From: an uncultured Aeromonadales bacterium
Lineage (GTDB): Bacteria; Pseudomonadota; Gammaproteobacteria; Enterobacterales; Succinivibrionaceae
Direction of reading: 5' to 3'
Length of the DNA stretch: 34,170 bases
Assembly (NCBI GenBank): GCA_902782145.1
Contig: CACZLZ010000026.1
Location: 1-34,170 of the forward strand
A program made the translations under genes and the position numbers. The notes beneath the pieces are model-generated. The model did not search any database. It worked only from the letters and a program-made list of their open reading frames with translations, and had not been told where the DNA came from. The stretch's first letter is position 1. Each line of letters begins with the position of its first letter. Below, piece after piece: positions 17,025-24,964 of the stretch.

Positions 17025-17048
17025 GCCCCGGCTCCAGGCAGCCGGGGC
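17025..17048 (+). promoter_or_regulatory. Perfect 9-bp stem-loop between cluster genes
   Basis: GCCCCGGCT (17025-17033) pairs with AGCCGGGGC (17040-17048) around a six-base loop, 7 bases after the protease stop. There is no T run, so partial attenuation or mRNA 3'-end protection is more likely than full termination. Confidence 0.6.
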
Positions 17049-17081
17049 ACCTGTGTCCGGGGACGGAGTCAACAACCAACC

Positions 17082-18638
17082 ATGATGTCACGCAAGTCCT
17101 ACTATCTGATCATCACCCTGCTGTTCCTGCTGGGGGCGGCCCTGATGCTGTACCGCAACATCGCCTTTGAGGTGCCCTGGTTCCCCTCGGAGCAGCGGGA
17201 GATCTGGTCCGTGGAGGCCAAGATCCGCTTCAGCGCCAACCAGGAAAACCAGCCGGTGAAGCTGTCCTTCGCCGTGCCCCGGAGCCAGCGGGGCTTCACA
17301 GTGCTGTCCGAGACCCCCTCCAGCCCCGGCTACGGGGTGAACTTCACCCAGGACAAGAACCAGGGCCGGGCCATCTACGCCACCCGGGAGGCCTCGGGGC
17401 CCCAGGAGCTGTTCTACACCGTGAACATCCTGAAGGATCCCGCCGCCCGGGATCAGGAGGTGAAGATCCCCCGGATCCGCTTCTCCGAGGATGACGATAT
17501 CACCACCAGCGCCAAAAACGCCCTGATCACCGCCGCCCGGGGCCGCTCCGCCGACACCGCCACCCTGGTGACGGAGCTGTACAAGATCATCAGCTCCGCC
17601 GATCAGAACGCCAAGCTGCTGCTGAAGGACACCAAGGCCTCGGTGCTCATCACAGATCTCCTGCTCCGGGCCGGGATCCCCGCCCGGGTGGTGAATGTGC
17701 TGAACCTGAAGGACAAGCGCAAGCGCCAGAGCCTAGAGGACATGGTGCAGTTCTTTGACGGGGAGGATTATTTTCTGCTGGATCCCCGGGACGGCTCCTT
17801 CGGCCATCCTGAGGATGTGCTCCTCTGGGAGTACAACAGCACCCCACTGATCGATCTCACCGGAGGCAGCAACGCCGAGGCCAGCTTCTCCATGGCCCGG
17901 AAGTATGTCCCCGCCCGCACCGCCCTGAGCGAGAAGTTCAGCAACACCGAGCTCATCAACTTCTCCCTGGATCTGCTGCCCCTGGAGGAGCAGGCCATCT
18001 TCCGGGATATCCTGCTGCTGCCCGTGGGGGTGCTGGTGGTGGTGTTTCTCCGGATTGTGGTGGGCCTCAAGACCTCCGGCACCTTCATGCCGGTGCTCAT
18101 CGCCATGGCCTTCATGAAGACCCATCTGCTGGTGGGCGTGGTGGGACTGCTGCTCATTGTCAGCATCGGCCTCATCATCCGCTTCTACCTGTCCCGGCTG
18201 AACCTGCTGCTGGTGGCCCGGATATCCTCGGTGATCATAGCGGTCATCGGGATCATTGTGTTCCTGACGGTGATCACCTTCCAGTTCGGGATCACCGAAG
18301 GCATGAAGATCACCTTCTTCCCCATGATCATCCTCTCCTGGACCATTGAGAGAATGTCCATCCTCTGGGAGGAAGAGGGCGCCCGGCAGGTGTTCGTCCA
18401 GGGTGGCGGATCCCTGCTGGTGGCCATCCTGGCATACCTTGCCATGAGCAGTCTGCTGATCCAGCATCTGACTTTCAACTTCCTGGGCCTGCAGCTCATC
18501 ATTGCCGCCCTGGTGCTGATGCTGGGCAACTACTCGGGGTACCGGCTCACGGAGCTCAAGCGCTTCAAGCCCCTGGTGGACGAGTTGAGCGCCCAGGGCC
18601 AGCCGGGATCCTCCGGCAAGATCAGCAGCGGGGACTGA
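17082..18638 (+). CDS. Inactive transglutaminase fused to a 7TM domain
   Basis: A 518-residue inner-membrane protein. One N-terminal helix ('LIITLLFLLGAALMLY') is followed by an extracytoplasmic domain of about 270 residues. This has a transglutaminase-like fold: 'KASVLITDLLLRAGIPARVV' matches the catalytic-Cys segment but has no Cys, and 'QFFDGEDYFLLDPRDG' matches the His/Asp segment without the His. It is therefore predicted inactive. From about 305 come roughly seven hydrophobic helices (for example 'DILLLPVGVLVVVFLRIVVG'). This matches the Transglut_i_TM plus 7TM pair found beside ATP-grasp ligases. ATG 17082 follows GGACGGAG at a rather long 13 bases. The next gene starts 3 bases after the stop. 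Confidence 0.85.
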   Translation: MMSRKSYYLIITLLFLLGAALMLYRNIAFEVPWFPSEQREIWSVEAKIRFSANQENQPVKLSFAVPRSQRGFTVLSETPSSPGYGVNFTQDKNQGRAIYATREASGPQELFYTVNILKDPAARDQEVKIPRIRFSEDDDITTSAKNALITAARGRSADTATLVTELYKIISSADQNAKLLLKDTKASVLITDLLLRAGIPARVVNVLNLKDKRKRQSLEDMVQFFDGEDYFLLDPRDGSFGHPEDVLLWEYNSTPLIDLTGGSNAEASFSMARKYVPARTALSEKFSNTELINFSLDLLPLEEQAIFRDILLLPVGVLVVVFLRIVVGLKTSGTFMPVLIAMAFMKTHLLVGVVGLLLIVSIGLIIRFYLSRLNLLLVARISSVIIAVIGIIVFLTVITFQFGITEGMKITFFPMIILSWTIERMSILWEEEGARQVFVQGGGSLLVAILAYLAMSSLLIQHLTFNFLGLQLIIAALVLMLGNYSGYRLTELKRFKPLVDELSAQGQPGSSGKISSGD

Positions 18639-18641
18639 TCC

Positions 18642-19616
18642 ATGTTCGGCTTTCTGAAGAACTACACCTCCCCCTTCAAACTCGCAAAGATCGGGATCAT
18701 GGGGATGAATGTGCGCAACTGCCGCTACATCAGCCCCTACAATCCCCGGGAGCTCTACCCCCTGGTGGACGACAAGCTCCAGACCAAGCGCATAGCCATG
18801 AAATACGGCGTCACCGTGCCGGTGCTCATTGGCTGCATCCGGCACCAGCATGAAGTGGGGGGCTTCACCTCCCTCATCGGTGACCGGACGGAGTTCTGCA
18901 TCAAGCCCGCCCAGGGATCCGGCGGCAAGGGGATCCTGGTGGTGGCCGGCAGATCCGGAGATCACTTCCTGAAGCCCAACCGCCAGAAGATCACGGTCCA
19001 CGACATCGAACGCCACATCTCCAACATCCTGGCCGGACTCTTCTCCCTGGGGGGCAAGCTGGACAAGGTTCTCATCGAGGAACTGATCCACTTTGACAAT
19101 GTGTTTGACGGCTACTCCTTCGAGGGGGTGCCGGACTCCCGGGTGATCGTGTTCCGGGGCTTCCCGGTGATGTCCATGATGCGGCTGTCCACCGCCCGGT
19201 CAGACGGCAAGGCCAACCTGCACCAGGGCGCCGTGGGAGTGGGCCTGTGCCTGAACACCGGCCGGGCCGTCCGGGCCGTGCAGTTCAACACCCCGGTCTA
19301 CGTCCATCCGGACACCGGCAGCGATCTGAGCAAACTGCAGGTTCCCCACTGGGAGCGGGTGCTGACCCTGGCCTCCTCCTGTTATGAGATGTCGGGACTG
19401 GGGTACATCGGCACGGACATCGTCCTGGATCGGGACAAGGGTCCCATGCTCCTGGAACTCAACGCCCGGCCGGGCCTGGCCATCCAGATTGCCAACGCCG
19501 CCGGACTCCTGCCCCGGCTCAGACAGATTGAGAAACTGCTGAAGGACGATCCCCGGATGACCGTGGAGGAGAGGGTGGCCTACTCCCGGAAGCACTTCGG
19601 GGTCTACCAGGAGTAG
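18642..19616 (+). CDS. Alpha-L-glutamate ligase-like ATP-grasp protein (ATPgrasp_ST)
   Basis: A 324-residue ATP-grasp enzyme, expected to ligate an amino acid (probably glutamate) to a carboxylate acceptor using ATP. Visible motifs are the nucleotide-binding 'FCIKPAQGSGGKGILVVAG', the 'KVLIEELIHFDNVFDG' segment, and the metal-binding end 'MLLELNARPGLAIQIANAAG'. Length matches the RimK-like group. Its ATG is only 3 bases past the stop of the 7TM gene, so translation is probably coupled. With the two upstream genes it forms the conserved protease/7TM/ligase set; acceptor and product are unknown. The 3' side opens onto the accessory island. Confidence 0.87.
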   Translation: MFGFLKNYTSPFKLAKIGIMGMNVRNCRYISPYNPRELYPLVDDKLQTKRIAMKYGVTVPVLIGCIRHQHEVGGFTSLIGDRTEFCIKPAQGSGGKGILVVAGRSGDHFLKPNRQKITVHDIERHISNILAGLFSLGGKLDKVLIEELIHFDNVFDGYSFEGVPDSRVIVFRGFPVMSMMRLSTARSDGKANLHQGAVGVGLCLNTGRAVRAVQFNTPVYVHPDTGSDLSKLQVPHWERVLTLASSCYEMSGLGYIGTDIVLDRDKGPMLLELNARPGLAIQIANAAGLLPRLRQIEKLLKDDPRMTVEERVAYSRKHFGVYQE

Positions 19617-19649
19617 GAGTTACTGCTTCTGCTCCTGCCCGACCGCTGG

Positions 19650-19693
19650 TTTCTTCATACCCGCCACCGGCTTTCTTCGTACCCGCAACCGGC
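19650..19693. repeat. 22-bp tandem duplication
   Basis: Positions 19650-19671 and 19672-19693 are adjacent copies of TTTCTTCRTACCCGCMACCGGC-type sequence differing at two bases. They lie in the otherwise gene-free 19617-19846 stretch after the ATP-grasp gene. Confidence 0.6.
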
Positions 19694-19846
19694 AGTACTC
19701 TGCCCCGCCCTCCAGCCCGGAAGCTCTCCTGACAGGAAACCAGTTCCGGGCGGCGGCTCTCAATTCACCCAGAGTACAGCACACCCGCATATCCGGCATG
19801 CGGTGATCCGGTTCAGGTGTCCCGGCACCGGTTACCGCAGACACTC

Positions 19847-20214
19847 TGCGCACTCCCGGCAAAACCGTCAGAAATCACCTTGCGCAATCCCGGCAAAACC
19901 GTCAGAAATCACCTTGCGCAATCCCGGCAAAACCGGCACAAATCACCTTGCGCCCCCTTCTGGCACAGCATGAATGGCCCTTTCCACAACTGCAAAGCCA
20001 CGAAAGACTAGGGTTATCCTGCGCACTGCCGGCAAAACAAGCACAAAGCACTTTGCGCACTGCCGGCAATTTCAGTTCTGAACTCACTGGAACCCCGTAT
20101 GACACACTGGGAACCACGCTGACTGCAGCCGCAAAGCCACGAAATGCCATCAGGTTATCCTGCGCATCGCCGGCAAAACCGTTGAAAATTACCTTGCGCA
20201 CTCCCGGCAATTAG
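19847..20214. repeat. 34-bp repeat array (TGCGCA-N-TCCCGGCAAAAC type)
   Basis: Three exact-length tandem 34-bp units occupy 19847-19880, 19881-19914 and 19915-19948. Further full units are at 20020-20053 and 20161-20194, with truncated ones at 19949, 20054 and 20195. The core is TGCGCAMTCCCGGCAAAACC, and units often end AATCACCT. A second motif, GCAAAGCCACGAAA...GGTTATCC, also occurs twice (about 19992-20019 and 20131-20160), each time leading into a unit. 34 is not a multiple of three, so this is not a protein repeat, and there are no unique spacers as in CRISPR. It sits exactly where GC-rich core gives way to the AT-rich island. Confidence 0.8.
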
Positions 20215-20710
20215 TCACCAAAACACACGGCGCAACAATACTGACACGCCAGAAATCACCCTTTCCGCAGTGTAAACCTGAAATCGAAGGTTTCAAAGAT
20301 TTCTCCAAGTGAGTTCAAGACTCAGACTGCGATATTGCGCAGGTTTTACTGGACACAGTCACTTATTCACAAGCGGACATCTTGATTTTGGTCGACAACC
20401 TTTGCGATACGGTCTAACATGATACCCTAAACTTGATTTGGGCAAGTTCTTCTCCAAACTTTGTAAGTTTATCCTCTGGCTATAATCTAGTCCCAAAGTT
20501 TGCTGAAAAGTTTTTTTGTGTCCTTTTTTGATCCCCAAGTCACAGATTCCGGCTGGATGCCATGGTTAAACATATACCAATGCAATTCGTAAGAGTGATA
20601 TCAGTGCCAACTGAATGGTGGCGTTAGAGCCCCAAAGCCCCCCAAAAAACAAATAACGATATTATCTCATGCATAATAAGAATATATAGCAGATTGTAAG
20701 GTGGATTGTT
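20215..20710. other. AT-rich non-coding lead-in to the DUF4365 pair
   Basis: No intact gene is visible. It contains an inverted repeat CAAACTTTG/CAAAGTTTG (20455-20463 and 20494-20502) and a possible coding remnant described separately. AAGGTGG at 20698-20704 is the ribosome-binding site of the next gene. Confidence 0.5.
20367..20476 (-). pseudogene. Possible decayed coding fragment
   Basis: Read on the minus strand, 'EDKLTKFGEELAQIKFRVS' is followed, after a one-base frame change, by 'LDRIAKVVDQNQDVRL' and a stop. Together they look like one amphipathic helical C-terminus. The family is not recognised; it could equally be chance. Confidence 0.2.
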
Positions 20711-21220
20711 GTGATTTCGTCGAGCCATATGGAAGACATCCATATTAGTTATATTTCAGCTCTTTGTGCTTCAGCGGGAATATCGTATGACACTCAACGA
20801 CATGATGACGATAGTACAGATGGTATTATCAAAAAAAGAATTAAACTACCAAATACGACTGTTGATGCTTCTCTCCGTATCCAACTTAAAAGCACATGTT
20901 CACATTCATCGTATAAAGAACAAGATGTTACAATTAAATACACATTGAAAGTTAAAAATTACAACGATCTATGCATAAAAGGCACAACACCAATAATTCT
21001 AGGGTTACTTATTTTACCTGAAGATAGAGATTCTTGGGTTAAATCTAATTTAGATGAGTTGTTAATCAGAGGAAGAATGTATTGGGCAGATTTTTCGAGA
21101 TCACCATTATCTAGCAATACAAGTTCCGTTACTATTGAAATTCCCAAAACAAATGTTGTCAATAAGGAATTTTTATTAGAAGCATTGTCAAAGATTGCAA
21201 CTGAGGAATGGCCGTCATGA
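20711..21220 (+). CDS. DUF4365-family protein, predicted PD-(D/E)XK nuclease-like
   Basis: A 169-residue protein. It fits the DUF4365 pattern: helical 'HISYISALCASAGI', an acidic 'DDSTDG' turn (Asp37), then 'DASLRIQLKST' (Gln58-x-Lys60), 'LKVKNYNDLCIKG', 'PIILGLLILPEDRDSWVKS', 'MYWADFS' and 'SSVTIEIPKTNVVNKEFLLE'. The D...QxK arrangement resembles a PD-(D/E)XK nuclease core, so DNA cleavage is plausible but inferred. GTG at 20711 has AAGGTGG 6 bases upstream. Its stop overlaps the next gene's start (ATGA), so the two are translationally coupled. Base composition is far more AT-rich than the core, pointing to acquisition. Confidence 0.72.
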   Translation: MISSSHMEDIHISYISALCASAGISYDTQRHDDDSTDGIIKKRIKLPNTTVDASLRIQLKSTCSHSSYKEQDVTIKYTLKVKNYNDLCIKGTTPIILGLLILPEDRDSWVKSNLDELLIRGRMYWADFSRSPLSSNTSSVTIEIPKTNVVNKEFLLEALSKIATEEWPS

Positions 21221-22368
21221 TATACACTATAAACTTAAAGGATTTAACTGAAAAAATAAATCCTCTTACCTTTGCAAAATACTTGACAAGCACTGGATGG
21301 ACTAGCTTTCCCACAAAAAAAGATTATATAAAAATCTTTCAGTATAAATTAACAGGCGATGATTTTTATCAAATAATTCTACCAATAGACAGAACATTAT
21401 CTGATTATAAAAGCGCCATGTATGATGCCATTGAAACCGTTTCTGCAGTTGAGAAGCAATCAACCGAACAATTAATGCTATATTTATTGAATCCTAATAC
21501 AGATATACTAAAAATTAGATTAGACAACAATAATATAGAAACAGGCAGTATCACAATCGATGACGGAATTCGCATATATGAAAACGCCAAGAAATTATTA
21601 GTAGCAACAGCACAAGATATTATAAACCCTAAACGTTATCATCAAGGAAGGATCGACGACACCGTTTCCAAATTTATTGATAGTTGCAGATTTGGGCAAA
21701 CAGAAATAGGCAGTTACGTTGTATCCATAGTGTGTCCTTTTGCTGAGATTGATAAACAGAAATCATTTAGACAATTAAGCATTTTTTCTGATGAAGAACA
21801 ATGTGCATACTCATTAACAAGGCAAGTAACAAATAGGTTAATGACCAACATTGCCTCGATCAAAGCCTCAATTGACTCCGGTGATTATACCAACTTGGCA
21901 ACACCTTCTGAAAATACAATAATAAGTGCAAATTTTTTTGAAGCATTAATGGGTTTAAACTTAAATTCTGAGGGAACAAATCTGGAATTTATTGCACAAT
22001 GGTCCCCTTCTGTTAAAATCAATCGAACCAGCAAAAGTAAAATTGCACTATCCTATGACTATTGCCAGCCGATATCAGATACAATTAATAAATTAAAAGA
22101 AGCAAAAAAAGAAGCTGTAAAGATAGTCGGTCGGATAAAAAAGTTAGAATCTTCACCTGAACTGGAAACAAGAACATCCGGAAAAATTACAGTAGTATAC
22201 CTAGATGAAAATGGCAATAAGAAATCAAGTGTAGCAAGCCTATCAAGAGAGGATTATCTAAACGCTATAAAAGCTCACACCGAAGGAAATTATGTTGAAA
22301 TTACTGGAGAATTTTCTGGTCAGAAAAACAAAATACTTAACTGCGAGTCCTTTTCTGTAATTGAATAA
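21217..22368 (+). CDS. Unknown 383-residue partner of the DUF4365 protein
   Basis: I do not recognise a named family. The start is ATG 21217, overlapping the previous stop as ATGA, with GAGGA 9 bases upstream; an ATG at 21208 is too close to that site. The protein is soluble, with no signal peptide or membrane helix. The first ~120 residues have a 'TGWTSFPTKKDYIKIFQYKL' strand-rich start. The middle holds 'YHQGRIDDTVSKFIDSCRFG' and 'QTEIGSYVVSIVCPFAE'. The last ~70 residues ('GKITVVYLDENGNKKSSVA...YVEITGEFSG') look like a small beta-barrel. Coupling to DUF4365 suggests a two-gene unit in which this is the sensor, specificity or immunity half; that is inference. Confidence 0.7.
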   Translation: MIYTINLKDLTEKINPLTFAKYLTSTGWTSFPTKKDYIKIFQYKLTGDDFYQIILPIDRTLSDYKSAMYDAIETVSAVEKQSTEQLMLYLLNPNTDILKIRLDNNNIETGSITIDDGIRIYENAKKLLVATAQDIINPKRYHQGRIDDTVSKFIDSCRFGQTEIGSYVVSIVCPFAEIDKQKSFRQLSIFSDEEQCAYSLTRQVTNRLMTNIASIKASIDSGDYTNLATPSENTIISANFFEALMGLNLNSEGTNLEFIAQWSPSVKINRTSKSKIALSYDYCQPISDTINKLKEAKKEAVKIVGRIKKLESSPELETRTSGKITVVYLDENGNKKSSVASLSREDYLNAIKAHTEGNYVEITGEFSGQKNKILNCESFSVIE

Positions 22369-22501
22369 GCAAAATGAATAAGTTGCATGTTATGAATGGA
22401 CTCAACTTTGTGGAAATCTGATCCTCAGCAATAGCACACTTATAAGCCTGCCCCCCTGTGACCAGGGGATGTGTGTTATTCTGAGGCATCTTTACATTTA
22501 A

Positions 22502-22705
22502 GGTGATCTGTTTCTAAGAGTATCAGACTTTGGGGTGCAGAGTGTCTGCGGCAAACGCATTCTTTATTCAAAGCACGGGAAAACAACTATTGTTCAGATG
22601 TCCAACAACCAGTTTCTTTCCAGATATCTGATCAAGTTGATCCGGGAACGGCACATCAATGAGCACGGCTTACAACAAACTCTTCTATTTCTCCTTCTCG
22701 GATAA
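22502..22705 (+). pseudogene. HicA-like toxin fragment overlapping the antitoxin gene
   Basis: A frame between stops reads 'FGVQSVCGKRILYSKHGKTT', then 'SNNQFLSRYLIKLIRERHIN'. This resembles the HicA mRNA-interferase pattern of a GK(H)hhhY strand, a G-K-T-T turn and a final 'hhphIhpphpI' helix. The expected His is not where HicA has it, and no ATG/GTG starts the frame in a suitable place; CTG at 22508 after AAGG is the only spaced candidate. It overlaps the HicB-like gene by 47 bases. I infer a decayed or divergent HicA; confidence rests mainly on the neighbour. Confidence 0.35.
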
Positions 22706-23258
22706 TCTCTATGTTGCCAAGGCCCCCGAAGTGTCTGGTGCATGCTGTGACGGAATGACAGCGGCAGACGCATATACGGCCCTGGATGATATCATTGATC
22801 TGTGCGCTGACAGCTGCAGGCAGAACCGGATCCCGCTGTACGATCCCCTGAAGAAACTGGAATCAACCAGTCCATTGGTTCTTGAGGTTGCCTCCCACAT
22901 CGTAAAGAGCAGGAAATCAGTCACCTTACTGCAGCTGCAAGACCTCTGCTATTACTGCAAGGTATGGTCTCTGATCTGGTTTGACACTCCCCTGTACAGG
23001 GAAGAGTTTCAGGCATGGGCAGACGGACCAGTAAACGCGGATCTGTTCCGCAAACTCCAGGAAAACCAGACTGTCCGACCGGAGGAATTACAGTTCCCTC
23101 ATGCCTTCAGCGATTCAGAGGAGTGGTTCATCAACTGCATCCTGACCGCCTATGGCTGTGAGTCCGGTGATGATCTGTGCGCTATATCACACGCTGCGAG
23201 GATGCCTGAAACAGGGCCAGAGGTGACAGACCCGAAAAGGCACCGTCCTCCAGCGTGA
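22659..23258 (+). CDS. HicB-like N-terminus fused to a Panacea (SocA-like) antitoxin domain
   Basis: A 199-residue predicted antitoxin. Residues 1 to about 65 follow the HicB pattern: 'FYFSFSDNLYVAKAPEVSGA', then 'GMTAADAYTALDDIIDLC' and 'NRIPLYDP'. From about 75 the Panacea/DUF4065 domain begins: 'VASHIVKSRKSVTLLQLQDL', 'CYYCKVWSLIWFDTPLYREE' and 'FQAWADGPVNADLF' are textbook. Normally HicB carries a DNA-binding tail; here Panacea takes its place. The C-terminal end after 'DDLCAISH' loses homology, and the expected ending is found in another frame downstream (see next entry), so the gene is probably frameshifted around 23190-23215. A HicA-like fragment lies immediately upstream. Confidence 0.7.
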   Translation: MSTAYNKLFYFSFSDNLYVAKAPEVSGACCDGMTAADAYTALDDIIDLCADSCRQNRIPLYDPLKKLESTSPLVLEVASHIVKSRKSVTLLQLQDLCYYCKVWSLIWFDTPLYREEFQAWADGPVNADLFRKLQENQTVRPEELQFPHAFSDSEEWFINCILTAYGCESGDDLCAISHAARMPETGPEVTDPKRHRPPA

Positions 23259-23341
23259 TCACTGATGAAATGATCAGGCGGTCCTACACCGTCAGATCCG
23301 AGGAAGAGGGAAACCAGAAGCCTGCCATCTCTGAACAGTGA
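23216..23341 (+). pseudogene. Out-of-frame C-terminal tail of the Panacea domain
   Basis: In the frame shifted from the preceding gene, 'ARGDRPEKAPSSSVITDEMI' runs on to 'RRSYTV' and a TGA at 23339. This matches the usual Panacea ending, 'AR.......S..I....I..YY'. The lesion is an indel upstream, around 23190-23215. Confidence 0.5.
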
Positions 23342-23528
23342 ATGCAGCACAGGTGGTGTCCTCGCTGCGGATCTGGCAATGAGAAGCCGGCCAGTGGTGA
23401 CTCCTGGAGGACCATCACCCTGCCCCGGACATTTCTCTGTCTCATGCAACCATGAGCATTGCCAGCAAAACCGGTCAGGCTCCCACACCATGCCCCGGCA
23501 GCACCGCAACCAGATCACCAGAAGACCC

Positions 23529-24890
23529 ATGATCCGACACAAGATCTACGACAGACTCCTGAACTGGAAGAACACAGCAAAAGGAACCAAGGCTCTGCTG
23601 ATTGAGGGCGCCCGGCAGGTTGGCAAGACCACCACGGTCACGGAGTTTGCCCGGAGGGAATACCGCTCCCACATCCTGGTGGACTTCAACTGTGCCAGCA
23701 GGAAGATCCTCAGCCTTTATGACGGCGGCCTGAACAACCTGGACATCTTTTTCCAGATCCTCTCCCTGGAGTACGGCACCTGCCTGCACAGGCGGGAGTC
23801 CCTGATCATCTTCGACGGAGTCCAGAAGTTTCCCCAGGCCCGGGAGGCAGTCAAATATCTGGTGGCGGACGGGAGATACGACTTCATTGAGACCGGATCC
23901 CAGATCTCGATCCGGGAAAATGTCGACCCCATAACCATCCCCTCCGAGGAGCGCAAGCTCAAAATGCACCCGGCGGACTTTGAGGAATTCCTGCTCTTCA
24001 TGGGGCATGATGCTCTCATTGAGCACATCCGGGAATGCTTTCAGCAGCGTCAGCCCCTGGAGCAGAGCCTGCACATGAGGGTCATGCACCTGTTCAGCGA
24101 GTACATCCTTGTGGGGGGAATGCCCGGGGCACTGACCGCCTACAGGAACAGCGGACGGGACTTCCTGGCCGCTGAAGCGGAGAAGCGGGACATTCTGAAC
24201 CAGTGCCAGGAGGAGATCCGGCAGGCACCTCGGCGCTACAGTGCAAGGGCGGCGGGGATCTTCAGGAACATCCCCGGCTATCTGTCCGCCAGGGAAAAGA
24301 AGGTGGTCCTGAGCAGGATCAAGGCGTGCGCGGAGTTTGACCGGTACAGCGATCCCCTGTTCTGGCTCGGTGACTCCATGCTCTGCAACATCTGCTACAA
24401 ATGTGATGATCCCAGTAAGGGGTTTGCCCTGAGCAAAAATGAGTCGGCGGTCAAATGCTACATGGGAGACACCGGGCTGCTGGCCACCCTTGCTGCTGCC
24501 GGCAACGAAGCCGCCAGGCAGAAGATGTTCAGCAGGATCATGGACGGCAGGTTATCCCTTGATCAGGGCATGCTCTACGAGAATGCCATTGCCCAGATCC
24601 TGAGTGCCAAAGGCGCCCAGCTGTACTTCTTCACCAGGTACAGCACGGAAAAGCACCGGAATGACATTGACATTGCCTTCCTGCTCCCCGGGGGCTGTGC
24701 CACCGATTTCCGGGTACGGCCTGTGGAGATCAGATCATCCCGGAATTACAGCACCCTGTCAGTGGGCCGATTTATGGAGCAGTTCCGGCGCAAAGCGGTC
24801 AGACCGCTGATCATCCATCCGAAAAACCTGGAGGAGAGCGGCGGCGTGCTCCGGATCCCGCCTTACATGCTGGCACTGTGCGACGTGTGA
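23529..24890 (+). CDS. AAA_14/DUF4143 ATPase with altered Walker B
   Basis: A 453-residue ATPase of the common AAA_14-DUF4143 architecture. Walker A is 'GARQVGKTT' (27-35). Walker B is 'SLIIFDGVQKFP', where the family normally has 'DEIQ': the catalytic glutamate is glycine (residue 97). 'EFLLFMG' and the DUF4143 region follow, including 'KCYMGDTGLLATL', 'LYENAIAQIL' and a degenerate C-terminal nuclease-like 'DIDIAFLLPGG'. ATP hydrolysis may be impaired. ATG at 23529 matches the family N-terminus although its ribosome-binding site is poor; an upstream ATG (23490) is possible. These proteins are frequent in accessory regions and of unknown role. The gene converges on the XRE gene, 74 bases away. 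Confidence 0.8.
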   Translation: MIRHKIYDRLLNWKNTAKGTKALLIEGARQVGKTTTVTEFARREYRSHILVDFNCASRKILSLYDGGLNNLDIFFQILSLEYGTCLHRRESLIIFDGVQKFPQAREAVKYLVADGRYDFIETGSQISIRENVDPITIPSEERKLKMHPADFEEFLLFMGHDALIEHIRECFQQRQPLEQSLHMRVMHLFSEYILVGGMPGALTAYRNSGRDFLAAEAEKRDILNQCQEEIRQAPRRYSARAAGIFRNIPGYLSAREKKVVLSRIKACAEFDRYSDPLFWLGDSMLCNICYKCDDPSKGFALSKNESAVKCYMGDTGLLATLAAAGNEAARQKMFSRIMDGRLSLDQGMLYENAIAQILSAKGAQLYFFTRYSTEKHRNDIDIAFLLPGGCATDFRVRPVEIRSSRNYSTLSVGRFMEQFRRKAVRPLIIHPKNLEESGGVLRIPPYMLALCDV

Positions 24891-24964
24891 GAAACTGTGT
24901 GCCGGATACCGGGAACGCCGCCGATCCGGCCGATCCATACGCACACTGCCTTGCCGACAATCCC

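Noticed and set aside
19902-20210. Minus-strand 102-aa open frame across the repeats
   Set aside because: Arises from the repeat sequence; the 34-bp period breaks frame between tandem units.
19847-20214. CRISPR array
   Set aside because: Units are directly adjacent or separated by sequence that itself repeats; there are no unique spacers and no cas genes.
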